Part shown: piece by piece, positions 35,823 through 42,739 of the stretch | Layout: every line of letters starts with the position of its first letter | How positions within the stretch are numbered: position 1 is the first letter of the stretch | Assembly (NCBI RefSeq): GCF_041080625.1 | Contig: NZ_CP163518.1 | Coordinates: 9,727,501-9,791,500 of the forward strand | Direction of reading: 5' to 3' | Origin: Streptomyces sp. CG1 | GTDB lineage: Bacteria; Actinomycetota; Actinomycetes; Streptomycetales; Streptomycetaceae | DNA length: 64,000 nucleotides | Notes under the pieces: generated by a model | Databases searched by the model: none | What the model was told of the DNA's origin: nothing | The model's input: the letters and a program-made list of their open reading frames with translations, nothing else | Made by a program: the position numbers and the translations under genes

Positions 35823-36625
35823 GGGAGCAGCCAATCGACGGGATGCTGGTCGGCCAGCCGGATCGAACCGGAGGCGAGGGTCATGGAGTCGAGCCGGAAC
35901 GGCGGCCCGTCCGTGGTGGACCAGCGGTAACCGCTCGTCGTGCTCGCCGACGTGTCGAGTGCGACCAGTACGGCCACCGGGCGGCCCTTGCTGGTGAACT
36001 GCTGGCCCAGCTGGCTGTCTCCGAGGAACGCGGAGATCGACTGGGCGGACTGCGCGGTGCGGTCCACCGACTTCACCCGGCCGCGCAGCACGCCGTACGT
36101 CTGCGTCGGCACCGAGGAGACGGTGAGATCCACGGAGGCGTGCTCCGGGATGTCGGCGGCGTTCTCGGCGGGCACGTACACGGTCGCGTACAGCGGATCG
36201 GAGGCATGGGCGACCTTCTCCACGGCGGCGACGTTGGTGCCGGTCTGGATGATCTGCCCGATGGTGGCGGCGAGCGCCGTGACCCGGCCCGCGGCGACCG
36301 TGCGGACCACCGCATCGCCCTGAGCCGTACGGACCTTGAGCACGGCGGCATCGGCGGGGAGTTGTTCGCCCTGCTTCGCGAGGACGGCCGTGACCTGGCC
36401 GGACACCGGGCTCTGCAGCAGATAGCTGCCCTGCCCGTGCGTGAGGATGGCCGGTGCGCCCACCGTGGAGGCGACCGAACCGGTCACCGCCCAGACGGAC
36501 GCCGCCGCCATCACGACGACGGTGACACCGAGGGCGAGCCAGCCCTGGGGGCGGGCCAGCCGCACCGGGAGGTCCAGCTCTTCCGGTGACTGGAGCTTGG
36601 CGAGGGCCTGTTGGCGGAACTGCAC
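35819..36625 (-). CDS. HlyD-like adaptor of the NHLM exporter
   Basis: 268 residues with a cytoplasmic N-terminus, one membrane helix (WLALGVTVVVMAAASVWAV, about 29-48) and a lipoyl/barrel-sandwich domain (LLQSPVSGQVTAVLAKQGEQ; VVRTVAAGRVTALAATIGQI). This is the membrane-fusion-type partner seen in NHLM bacteriocin systems, where it bridges to the cell exterior. GTG 36625 follows GAGGGA at 7 bases. Its stop overlaps the start of the peptidase-transporter gene. Together with the precursor gene 100 bases upstream, the order is precursor, adaptor, peptidase-ABC, ABC. Confidence 0.88.
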   Translation of the reverse strand: MQFRQQALAKLQSPEELDLPVRLARPQGWLALGVTVVVMAAASVWAVTGSVASTVGAPAILTHGQGSYLLQSPVSGQVTAVLAKQGEQLPADAAVLKVRTAQGDAVVRTVAAGRVTALAATIGQIIQTGTNVAAVEKVAHASDPLYATVYVPAENAADIPEHASVDLTVSSVPTQTYGVLRGRVKSVDRTAQSAQSISAFLGDSQLGQQFTSKGRPVAVLVALDTSASTTSGYRWSTTDGPPFRLDSMTLASGSIRLADQHPVDWLLP

Positions 36626-36678
36626 GGAACTTCCCTCACCTGTGGGAGAGACGCTGGTGTTTCAGGGCATCCGAGAGC

Positions 36679-36703
36679 CCCGGAGCCGAGGTACGACTCC
36701 GGG
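36679..36703 (-). terminator. Hairpin between the precursor gene and the export genes
   Basis: CCCGGAG (36679-36685) pairs with CTCCGGG (36697-36703) around an 11-base loop, 25 bases downstream of the precursor stop codon. It could act as a partial terminator that makes the peptide mRNA more abundant than the transporter mRNA, as the stronger hairpin after the RamS-like gene may do. Confidence 0.4.
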
Positions 36704-36727
36704 ACTTCCGTATGCGACGTGGCGCGA

Positions 36728-36943
36728 TCAGAGACCGGCGACCAGGTCGGTGACCGGCTGCACGTTCAGGCCGGTGACACCCTCGACGGTGCCGACGGCG
36801 GTGTTGACCGCACCGGAAACCGGGGCGATGCCGTTGACGGCACCGGTCACGGTGTTGAGGGTGTTCACGGACAGGCCGCCGGAGACGTTGTCCAGCTCGG
36901 CGTCCGAGATCTCGACGGTCTCAACCTGGGGGGTGGAGTTCAT
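36728..36943 (-). CDS. Double-glycine leader peptide precursor, cysteine-free repetitive core
   Basis: 71 residues. The acidic leader ends in ELDNVSGG (residues 16-23), the classic cleavage site for C39 peptidases such as the one encoded at 33603. The predicted 48-residue core has no Cys, Lys, Arg, His or aromatic residue and is weakly acidic. It is made of imperfect repeats of 10-11 residues: VTGAVNGIAP, VSGAVNTAVGT, VEGVTGLNVQP. The absence of Cys argues against lanthipeptide status, although database relatives may carry that label. No modification enzyme is adjacent. ATG 36943 follows GGAAGGGAAG. Possible roles are an unmodified bacteriocin, a signalling peptide or a surface-assembling peptide. 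Confidence 0.85.
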   Translation of the reverse strand: MNSTPQVETVEISDAELDNVSGGLSVNTLNTVTGAVNGIAPVSGAVNTAVGTVEGVTGLNVQPVTDLVAGL

Positions 36944-37400
36944 GATGGAACTTCCCTTCCTAATGGATATTTCACAAGGGGGGAGCGGCCCCCCTCTGGG
37001 GACAGACGGACGGCCGCCGACCGCGGGCGCCGGGCACCCGTCGCCGGGAGCCCGCCGCGACCCCCGCGGTGCGATGGATCAAAGCACGCAGGCGGGGCGG
37101 GCTTCCAATCAACCAGGGCTCTCACCTGGGCACTTGAGTCACGCAAGGGTTCATCCGTGCAGGCGTGTGCACGCCATGTCGGCGACTCCTTCACATGCGG
37201 CACGGCATCGGCGCGTCCGGCCCCTTGCCTGTCGGACGGCTAAATCCGGCACTTCACGCCAAAGGAGTGCCAGGGGGCGCGCGGATGTGCAGATCCCTGG
37301 CCGTCAGTGACTTGGTTGAGTATTCAATGTGCAGATTCCCTGAAGGAGGGATTCCGCATCCCGCTCGGAACGGACCGTTACTGATCGGTAGCGGACCGTG
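36944..37400. other. Intergenic region upstream of the peptide gene
   Basis: A 457-base gap with lower GC than its surroundings. It must contain the promoter for the precursor and exporter genes (minus strand). A perfect GGCGTG-TG-CACGCC palindrome lies at 37162-37175, and GGCACT/AGTGCC inverted repeats at 37248-37253 and 37266-37271. These are candidate operators. I see no credible gene on either strand. Confidence 0.4.
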
Positions 37401-37814
37401 TCAGCCAAGAATCGCGTACACCGTGCTCGCCCGGGCCGCGAGCGCCCCCGATCCGGCGTCGCTGAGCGCGATGTCCGCGAACGCCATCCGGCGGCCCAGC
37501 TTCGTCAGGACCGCTTCGATCCGGACATCCGAACCGGTCACCGCCCGCTGGAACGACGTCGACTGCTGAACCGTCGTCATCGGCACGAAACCGCCGCGCG
37601 CGGCGGACACCGCGATCACCGTCGCCGTGTCGGCGGCCGCCATCAGCGCCTGCCCCGACAGCCCGCCGCCCTCCCGGGCCAGCCGCTCCGACCAGGGCAG
37701 ACGCAGTACGGCCCGGTCCTCGCCCACCGCCTCGACGGTCAGCCCGAGATCGAGCACCCAAGGCGCGAAGTGCGCGATGAGGATCTTGTCGGCTTCCGCG
37801 GGGGTCATCGTCAT
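37401..37814 (-). CDS. PaaI-like hotdog-fold thioesterase
   Basis: 137 residues with the hotdog thioesterase pattern. The N-terminal part is PWVLDLGLTVEAVGEDRAVLRLP, followed by GGGLSGQALMAAADTATVIAV, whose central helix GQALMAAADTATV lies at the substrate tunnel. Then come STSFQRAVTGSDVRIEA and a final strand ARASTVYAILG. Such enzymes hydrolyse acyl-CoA thioesters of unknown identity. ATG 37814 is used; no strong ribosome site is visible. Divergent from the protease gene. Confidence 0.85.
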   Translation of the reverse strand: MTMTPAEADKILIAHFAPWVLDLGLTVEAVGEDRAVLRLPWSERLAREGGGLSGQALMAAADTATVIAVSAARGGFVPMTTVQQSTSFQRAVTGSDVRIEAVLTKLGRRMAFADIALSDAGSGALAARASTVYAILG

Positions 37815-37997
37815 ATGGGCGATTGTTCCCGGCCGCCCCGCGCCACACGCACGGCGTGGCCGATTCGCCCGCCCGTCAAGGCCGTTGGGAAACGGAATTG
37901 AACACACCGCAAGGCGGATGCGTACGTAGAGCCATCCAGGCGCCCCGATACGAGCTGCCCGTCAGTGGCAGACCCCCGTCCCAGGAGGTCGAGAAGT

Positions 37998-39488
37998 TTG
38001 AGTCACAAGCGAATGCCCAAGCGCAAAGCCGCGATAGCGGTGGGCGGTGTCGCGGCGCTCGGAGCGGCGGCCCTCCTGCTGCCGCACGCCAACGCCTCGC
38101 AGGACCAGGGCCAGGCGTCGGCGGCCGGTGGCACCGCGAAGACGCTGAAGGCCACCCAGGCGTCCGGCCTCGCCGCCCAGGTTCAGAAGATGCTCGGTGA
38201 CGCCTTCGCCGGGTCGTACTTCGACAGCGCCAAGCAGCAACTGGTCGTCAACGCAGTCGGCGGCGACACCAACGCGATCGCCCAGGCGAAGAGCGCGGGC
38301 GCGGTCGTGCGCCAGGTGCAGAACAGCCTCCAGGAGCTCAAGGGCGCAGCAGGCACGCTGAAGACCAAGGCGACCATCCCCGGCACCTCGTGGGCCGTGG
38401 ATCCGCGCACCGACAAGGTCCTCGTCACCGCCGACTCCACCGTCACCGGCGCCAAGTGGAACAGACTGCAGTCGACCGTGCAGGGTCTCGGCTCCGGCAT
38501 GGCGACGCTGACGAAGTCCGCCGGCGCCTTCAAGACCTTCGTCTCCGGCGGCGACGCCATCTTCTCCCAGACCCAGCAGGGCGGCGTGCGCTGCTCTCTC
38601 GGCTTCAACGTCACCGCCTCCGACGGCAGCCCCGCCTTTCTGACGGCCGGTCACTGCGGAGTCGCCGCCAAGAACTGGTCCGCCTCGCAGAACGGGCAGC
38701 CGGTCGCCACCGTCGACCAGGCCAAGTTCCCCGGCAACGACTTCTCGCTCGTCAAGTACAACGACAAGACGACCCAGGCGCCCAGCGAGGTCAACGCCGG
38801 CAACGGCCAGACCGTGCAGATCACCAAGGCCGCCGACGCCACCGTCGGCGAGACCGTGTTCCGCATGGGCTCGACCACCGGGCTGCACAACGGCCAGGTC
38901 ACCGGGCTCAACGCCACCGTGAACTTCGCGAGCGAGACGAACCCGGGCGGCACCGACACCGTCAACGGCCTGATCCAGACCAACGTCTGCGCCGAGGCCG
39001 GCGACAGCGGCGGCTCCCTGTTCACCCAGGACGGCAGCGCAGTCGGCCTCACCTCCGGCGGCAGCGGCGACTGCAAGAGCGGCGGCCAGACCTTCTTCCA
39101 GCCGGTCACCGCCGCCCTGCAGGCAACCGGCGCGACCCTCGGTAACGGCGGTAACGGCGGTAACGGCGGTAACGCCGGTGGCGCGGGCAACGGCGGGGGC
39201 GGCCAGTCGGGTTCCGCGGCCCCGTCGGCCTCGGCCAGCGACCCGTCCGGCGCGGGCGGCGCGGGCGGCGCCGGCGGCGCGCAGATCGGCGGCGCGGGCG
39301 ACCAGTCGGGTTCCGCCGCCCCGTCCGACTCGGCCACCGACCCGTCCGGCACCGGCACTGGCACTGGCACCGGGGCCAGCTCCGGCTCCGGGGCCGGCTC
39401 CGGCTCCGGTGACCAGTCCGGCAGCGGGACCGACCCGTCCGGCGCCGGCTCCGCGAACAACGGGTCGTCCTTGACCGGCACGCCCTGA
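37998..39488 (+). CDS. Streptogrisin-like secreted serine protease with repetitive C-terminal tail
   Basis: 496 residues. A signal peptide (AAIAVGGVAALGAAALLLPHANA) precedes a propeptide (about 35-190) that acts as folding chaperone in this family. The S1 trypsin-fold domain has the catalytic His in FLTAGHCG, Asp in NDFSLVKYN and Ser in GDSGGSLF. From about residue 380 the chain becomes a Gly/Ser/Asn/Pro-rich tail of over 110 residues with three imperfect QSGSAAPS-x-SA-x-DPSG repeats and GT/GS runs. The start is TTG 37998, with AGGAGG 9 bases upstream. A tail of this sort may tether the enzyme in the wall. Confidence 0.92.
   Translation: MSHKRMPKRKAAIAVGGVAALGAAALLLPHANASQDQGQASAAGGTAKTLKATQASGLAAQVQKMLGDAFAGSYFDSAKQQLVVNAVGGDTNAIAQAKSAGAVVRQVQNSLQELKGAAGTLKTKATIPGTSWAVDPRTDKVLVTADSTVTGAKWNRLQSTVQGLGSGMATLTKSAGAFKTFVSGGDAIFSQTQQGGVRCSLGFNVTASDGSPAFLTAGHCGVAAKNWSASQNGQPVATVDQAKFPGNDFSLVKYNDKTTQAPSEVNAGNGQTVQITKAADATVGETVFRMGSTTGLHNGQVTGLNATVNFASETNPGGTDTVNGLIQTNVCAEAGDSGGSLFTQDGSAVGLTSGGSGDCKSGGQTFFQPVTAALQATGATLGNGGNGGNGGNAGGAGNGGGGQSGSAAPSASASDPSGAGGAGGAGGAQIGGAGDQSGSAAPSDSATDPSGTGTGTGTGASSGSGAGSGSGDQSGSGTDPSGAGSANNGSSLTGTP
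39141..39176 (+). repeat. Nine-base tandem repeat GGTAACGGC within the protease gene
   Basis: Three exact copies and one variant (GGTAACGCC) encode Gly-Asn-Gly units in the protease tail. Another short run of GGCACT/GGCACC units lies near 39350-39375. Slippage here would change tail length in frame. Confidence 0.85.
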
Positions 39489-39611
39489 GCGGTCCGCTCG
39501 GAGTGCGGTGAGGGCGGGCGCCGCGATCGGGCCGTCTCTCGTAGTCGTCCTCACCCGCGGTTCCGGCCGGCGGGGAACGGTCCGGCCCTCCGGCGGGAGG
39601 GCCGGACCGCG

Positions 39612-41750
39612 TCAGGGGCGGTCGCATGCCCGCAGCAGCAGCACCGCCACGTCGTCCATCCGGTCCCGGGCCGCCGCGCTGTGCTGGACGAGCTCGTCCG
39701 CGAGCTTGTCCAGCGGCTGGTCGCCGATCTCCGACAGCAGCTCGCCGAGGCCCACCAGTGAGTCCTCGATGTCGATGCTCGGGGCCTCCACCAGACCGTC
39801 GGTGTACAGGACGAGCACCGATCCGGGTGTGAGGGACACCTCGGTCGTCGGATACGCGGCGGCCGCGTCGATCCCGAGCAGCGGGCCGCCCGCCAGGTCC
39901 AGCACCCGCACCCGTCCGTCCGGCCGTCGCAGCAGCGGCGGCGGATGCCCCGCCCGGGCCATGACGGCCCGCCCGCGCGCCGGGTCCAGCCGCAGATACA
40001 GACAGCTGGCGAACAGCTCGGTACCGAGGTCGATGAGCAGCCGGTTGGTGCTGCTCATGACCTCGTGCGGTGCCTGCCCGACCGTGGTGTACGCCCGGAC
40101 GCCGGTGCGGATCTGCCCCATGAGGCCCGCCGCAGTCACGTTGTGCCCCTGGACGTCGCCGATCACGGCCGCCGCCAGCGGCAGCGTCGGCACCAGGTCG
40201 TAGAAGTCGCCGCCGATTTCCATGCCGTGCGTGGCCGGCAGATAGCGGGCGGCCGCCTCGATACCGGGCGGCGGAGCCAGCGAGTGCGGCAGCAGGGCCT
40301 GCTGGAGCCCGTGCGCGAGCCGGTGTTTGGCGTCGTAGAGCTGAGCCCGCTCCAGAGCCTGGGCGATCAGCCCGCCCAGGGACGTCAGTACGGCCCGCTC
40401 GTCGGCCGGGAAGACATGCGGCTCGGCGTAGGCCAGCACACAGGTGCCCACCGGCCGCCCGGACGCGATCAGCGGCAGATACGCCCAGGCCGCGAAGCCG
40501 TCCGGCGTCGCGTGCCGCCCGGGATACAGCCGTTCCCGCTCCTCCTGGGAGTCGAAGAACGCCGGGACCCCGCTGTTCAGCACATGGGTACCCGGCGTCC
40601 GCTCGCTCAGCGGCAGCCCGTGGAACCGCTCCACGGTGTGCGGATCCGGGTAGCCGCGATGCCCCAGTACGTGCAGCCGACCGCCCTGCGTGCCGAGGAT
40701 CACCATCGCCTGGCTGCCGACCGCCGCGGCCACCTCGTCCCAGACCAGCTGCACGACGTCCTGCACCCCGGCCGCCTCGGTCAGCGCGCCCGCGAATCCC
40801 AGCACCTGCGAGATCGTCACCAGCCGGGACGGGGACACGTCGGCGTGCGGCGCCCCGCGCGCGATCCCCGCCACCGTTCGCGCCCGGGTGATCCGCATGC
40901 TCAGCCCGGTCGTGCTCGGATACATCCGGAACGACAGCCACTCGCCCGGCGGGCGCAGCGCCACGAACGACGTCACCTGCTGGCTGAGCAGCGCCCCCCG
41001 GTAACGGTCCTCGTACATCGGGTCGTTGAGCCAGGGCACCGAGGCCCACGGCAGTGTGCCGAGCAGCTCGGCGGCCGGCCGGCCGAGCAGCTCGGCGGCG
41101 GCCGTGTTGACGAACGCGATCCGGCCGTGCAGATCCATCGACACCAGCCCGTACGGCAGCCGGGACACCATCCGCGCCGCCTCCACCGAGCCCAGCGTGC
41201 CGGCCACGCCCGCCACCGGCGTCGCCACCACCTCGGCCGCGTCGAGGGCGAACGGCCGGTCCTCCCGCGCGGCCCGCTCCAGCCGCAGCGCCAGCCGGTC
41301 GCAGGCCGCCCACAGGTGGTCGCGCTCCCCGTCGGACAGCTCCGACGGATGCGCGCCGGGCCAGGTCACGAAGACCGCGCCGTACACCTGCCGCTCCGTC
41401 GCCACGGGCAGCGCGGCCAGCGTGAACGGGTACGGCAGCACCACCGCGATACGCGGATAGCAGCGGGCCATCGCCTCCTCGCCGCCCACCCACACCAGCC
41501 GCCGTTCGCGTGCCGCGTCGGCGACCGGGATCGGCGCGCTCAGCCCGACCCGCTCCCACGGCGCCGCGAACGCCCGGGGCATGCCCGCGTGCACCGTCAT
41601 CTCCAGGACCCGTTCCTCGGGCCTGAGCAGATACACCGCGCCGGAGTGCGCCCGCACCTCCTGCATCATCGAGACCAGCGCAGACGACAGCACCGGCAGG
41701 GCGGCGGACGCCCCGTCGGCTGCCGGTGCCGACCCTGGCCCGTCGGACAC
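39612..41750 (-). CDS. GAF-PAS-GAF-SpoIIE phosphatase
   Basis: 712 residues. A GAF-like domain (about 15-170, AVYLLRPEERVLEMTVHAGMP) is followed by PAS (190-300, MDLHGRIAFVNTAAAELLG), a second GAF (320-470) and the PP2C/SpoIIE phosphatase (485-712, with GGDFYDLVPTLPL, VIGDVQGHNV and DDVAVLLLRA). There is no C-terminal ATPase. It probably dephosphorylates an anti-sigma antagonist. GTG 41750 follows GGAGGAGG at 8 bases; the upstream extension is compositionally unlikely. Divergent from the RamR-like gene. Confidence 0.9.
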   Translation of the reverse strand: MSDGPGSAPAADGASAALPVLSSALVSMMQEVRAHSGAVYLLRPEERVLEMTVHAGMPRAFAAPWERVGLSAPIPVADAARERRLVWVGGEEAMARCYPRIAVVLPYPFTLAALPVATERQVYGAVFVTWPGAHPSELSDGERDHLWAACDRLALRLERAAREDRPFALDAAEVVATPVAGVAGTLGSVEAARMVSRLPYGLVSMDLHGRIAFVNTAAAELLGRPAAELLGTLPWASVPWLNDPMYEDRYRGALLSQQVTSFVALRPPGEWLSFRMYPSTTGLSMRITRARTVAGIARGAPHADVSPSRLVTISQVLGFAGALTEAAGVQDVVQLVWDEVAAAVGSQAMVILGTQGGRLHVLGHRGYPDPHTVERFHGLPLSERTPGTHVLNSGVPAFFDSQEERERLYPGRHATPDGFAAWAYLPLIASGRPVGTCVLAYAEPHVFPADERAVLTSLGGLIAQALERAQLYDAKHRLAHGLQQALLPHSLAPPPGIEAAARYLPATHGMEIGGDFYDLVPTLPLAAAVIGDVQGHNVTAAGLMGQIRTGVRAYTTVGQAPHEVMSSTNRLLIDLGTELFASCLYLRLDPARGRAVMARAGHPPPLLRRPDGRVRVLDLAGGPLLGIDAAAAYPTTEVSLTPGSVLVLYTDGLVEAPSIDIEDSLVGLGELLSEIGDQPLDKLADELVQHSAAARDRMDDVAVLLLRACDRP

Positions 41751-42130
41751 GGCGACCACCTCCTCCGTGTCGCGCGTCCTGGGCACAAGATTCCCTCGCG
41801 GGGGCGCGCCGCGCACGGCGAGCCGCCGCCCGGCCCCGGCACCCGGCCTCTCCTGGGGGGGCGCTGCCCGTACCCGGGCCGCCCGCACCCATGCCGGAGC
41901 AACGGAAGCGCGGGCGGCGTACGAGCGCCTCGCGTGCGCCCCCGCGCACCCTGATGGCCGGATCTCCGCGCCCGTAGACGGTATCGGCACCCAAGAATGG
42001 GCACCTGCTTACCGCGCCGGAGGCACGAGGCGGCGCGAGGCGGGCCGTGAGGGGGCAACAGGGCGCGGACCGCGACGGCAGGGTGACGACGAGGAACGGG
42101 TGTGGGACGACCATCCGAGGGGGGCGGGGC
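41751..42130. other. Intergenic region between the phosphatase and RamR-like genes
   Basis: 380 bases with promoters expected in both directions. The RamR-like ATG is preceded by a G-rich ribosome site. I see no conserved operator or gene that I can defend. The long open frames here are composition artefacts. Confidence 0.3.
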
Positions 42131-42739
42131 ATGATCCGGGTGCTTCTGGTGCACGACGCGTGTCTGGTGCGATCGGTTCTGGCGGAGTGGCTGCGGGGGG
42201 AGCAGGGGCTGGATGTGGACGACACACCGTGGCACGGTGCCGCCGCCCGGGCGCGGTCGTCCTGTCCGGACGTGTGCGCGGCGGACCTCGACCGTGCCGA
42301 CGGCCAAGGGGTGCCGCCGCTCGGCGATCTGTGTCCGCCCGGTACCGGTGGCAGGCCGCCGGCGCTCGTGGTGCTGGCCCATGCGAACCGGCCGGGCCTG
42401 CTGAAGCAGGCCGCCGAGGCGGGCGCGCTCGGTTTCGTCGACAAGGCCGGCTCGCCGGACCGGCTGGTGCGCGCCATCCGCTCCGTCGCCCGGAAAGAAC
42501 GTTTCATCGACGATTCGCTGGGCTTCGGGTTCCTCAAGGCGGCTCAGATGCCGCTCACCAGACGTGAGCTGAGCGTGCTGTCCCTGGCCGCCGCGGGCGC
42601 GTCCATCGCGGAGATCGCCGGCAGCCTGCACCTGTCCTACGGCACCGTCCGCAACTACATGGCGTCCATCACCCGCAAGACCGGTGCGCGGAACCGCGTC
42701 GACGCGATCCGCATATCGCGGGGCGAGGGGTGGGTGTGA
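42131..42739 (+). CDS. ramR: RamR/AmfR-like atypical response regulator
   Basis: 202 residues. A receiver-like domain (1-125) precedes a LuxR-type helix-turn-helix (about 140-200, LTRRELSVLSLAAAGASIAEIAG and SYGTVRNYMASITRKTGARNR). The receiver is degenerate: the acidic pair after strand 1 reads VHDA and the usual Thr/Ser of strand 4 is replaced (VVLAHANRP), while FVDKAG keeps the lysine. RamR, the activator of SapB genes, is also an orphan regulator with an atypical receiver. The gene is next to a ram-type cluster but convergent with it, its stop abutting that of the RamB-like gene. Function is by homology. Confidence 0.82.
   Translation: MIRVLLVHDACLVRSVLAEWLRGEQGLDVDDTPWHGAAARARSSCPDVCAADLDRADGQGVPPLGDLCPPGTGGRPPALVVLAHANRPGLLKQAAEAGALGFVDKAGSPDRLVRAIRSVARKERFIDDSLGFGFLKAAQMPLTRRELSVLSLAAAGASIAEIAGSLHLSYGTVRNYMASITRKTGARNRVDAIRISRGEGWV

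Noticed and set aside
36940..37203. An 87-codon minus-strand frame directly upstream of the peptide precursor
   Set aside because: It ends by overlapping the precursor's ribosome site, has no start signal and its composition is that of noncoding GC-rich DNA; the region is better explained as promoter.
39141..39376. Short tandem repeats that might suggest a CRISPR or minisatellite
   Set aside because: They are in-frame Gly/Asn, Gly/Thr and Gly/Ser codons in the protease tail, with no spacers of unique sequence.
39106..42537. A minus-strand frame of over 1100 codons across protease, phosphatase and RamR-like genes
   Set aside because: It is Arg/Gly/Pro-rich without any domain, and overlaps three well-supported genes in other frames.
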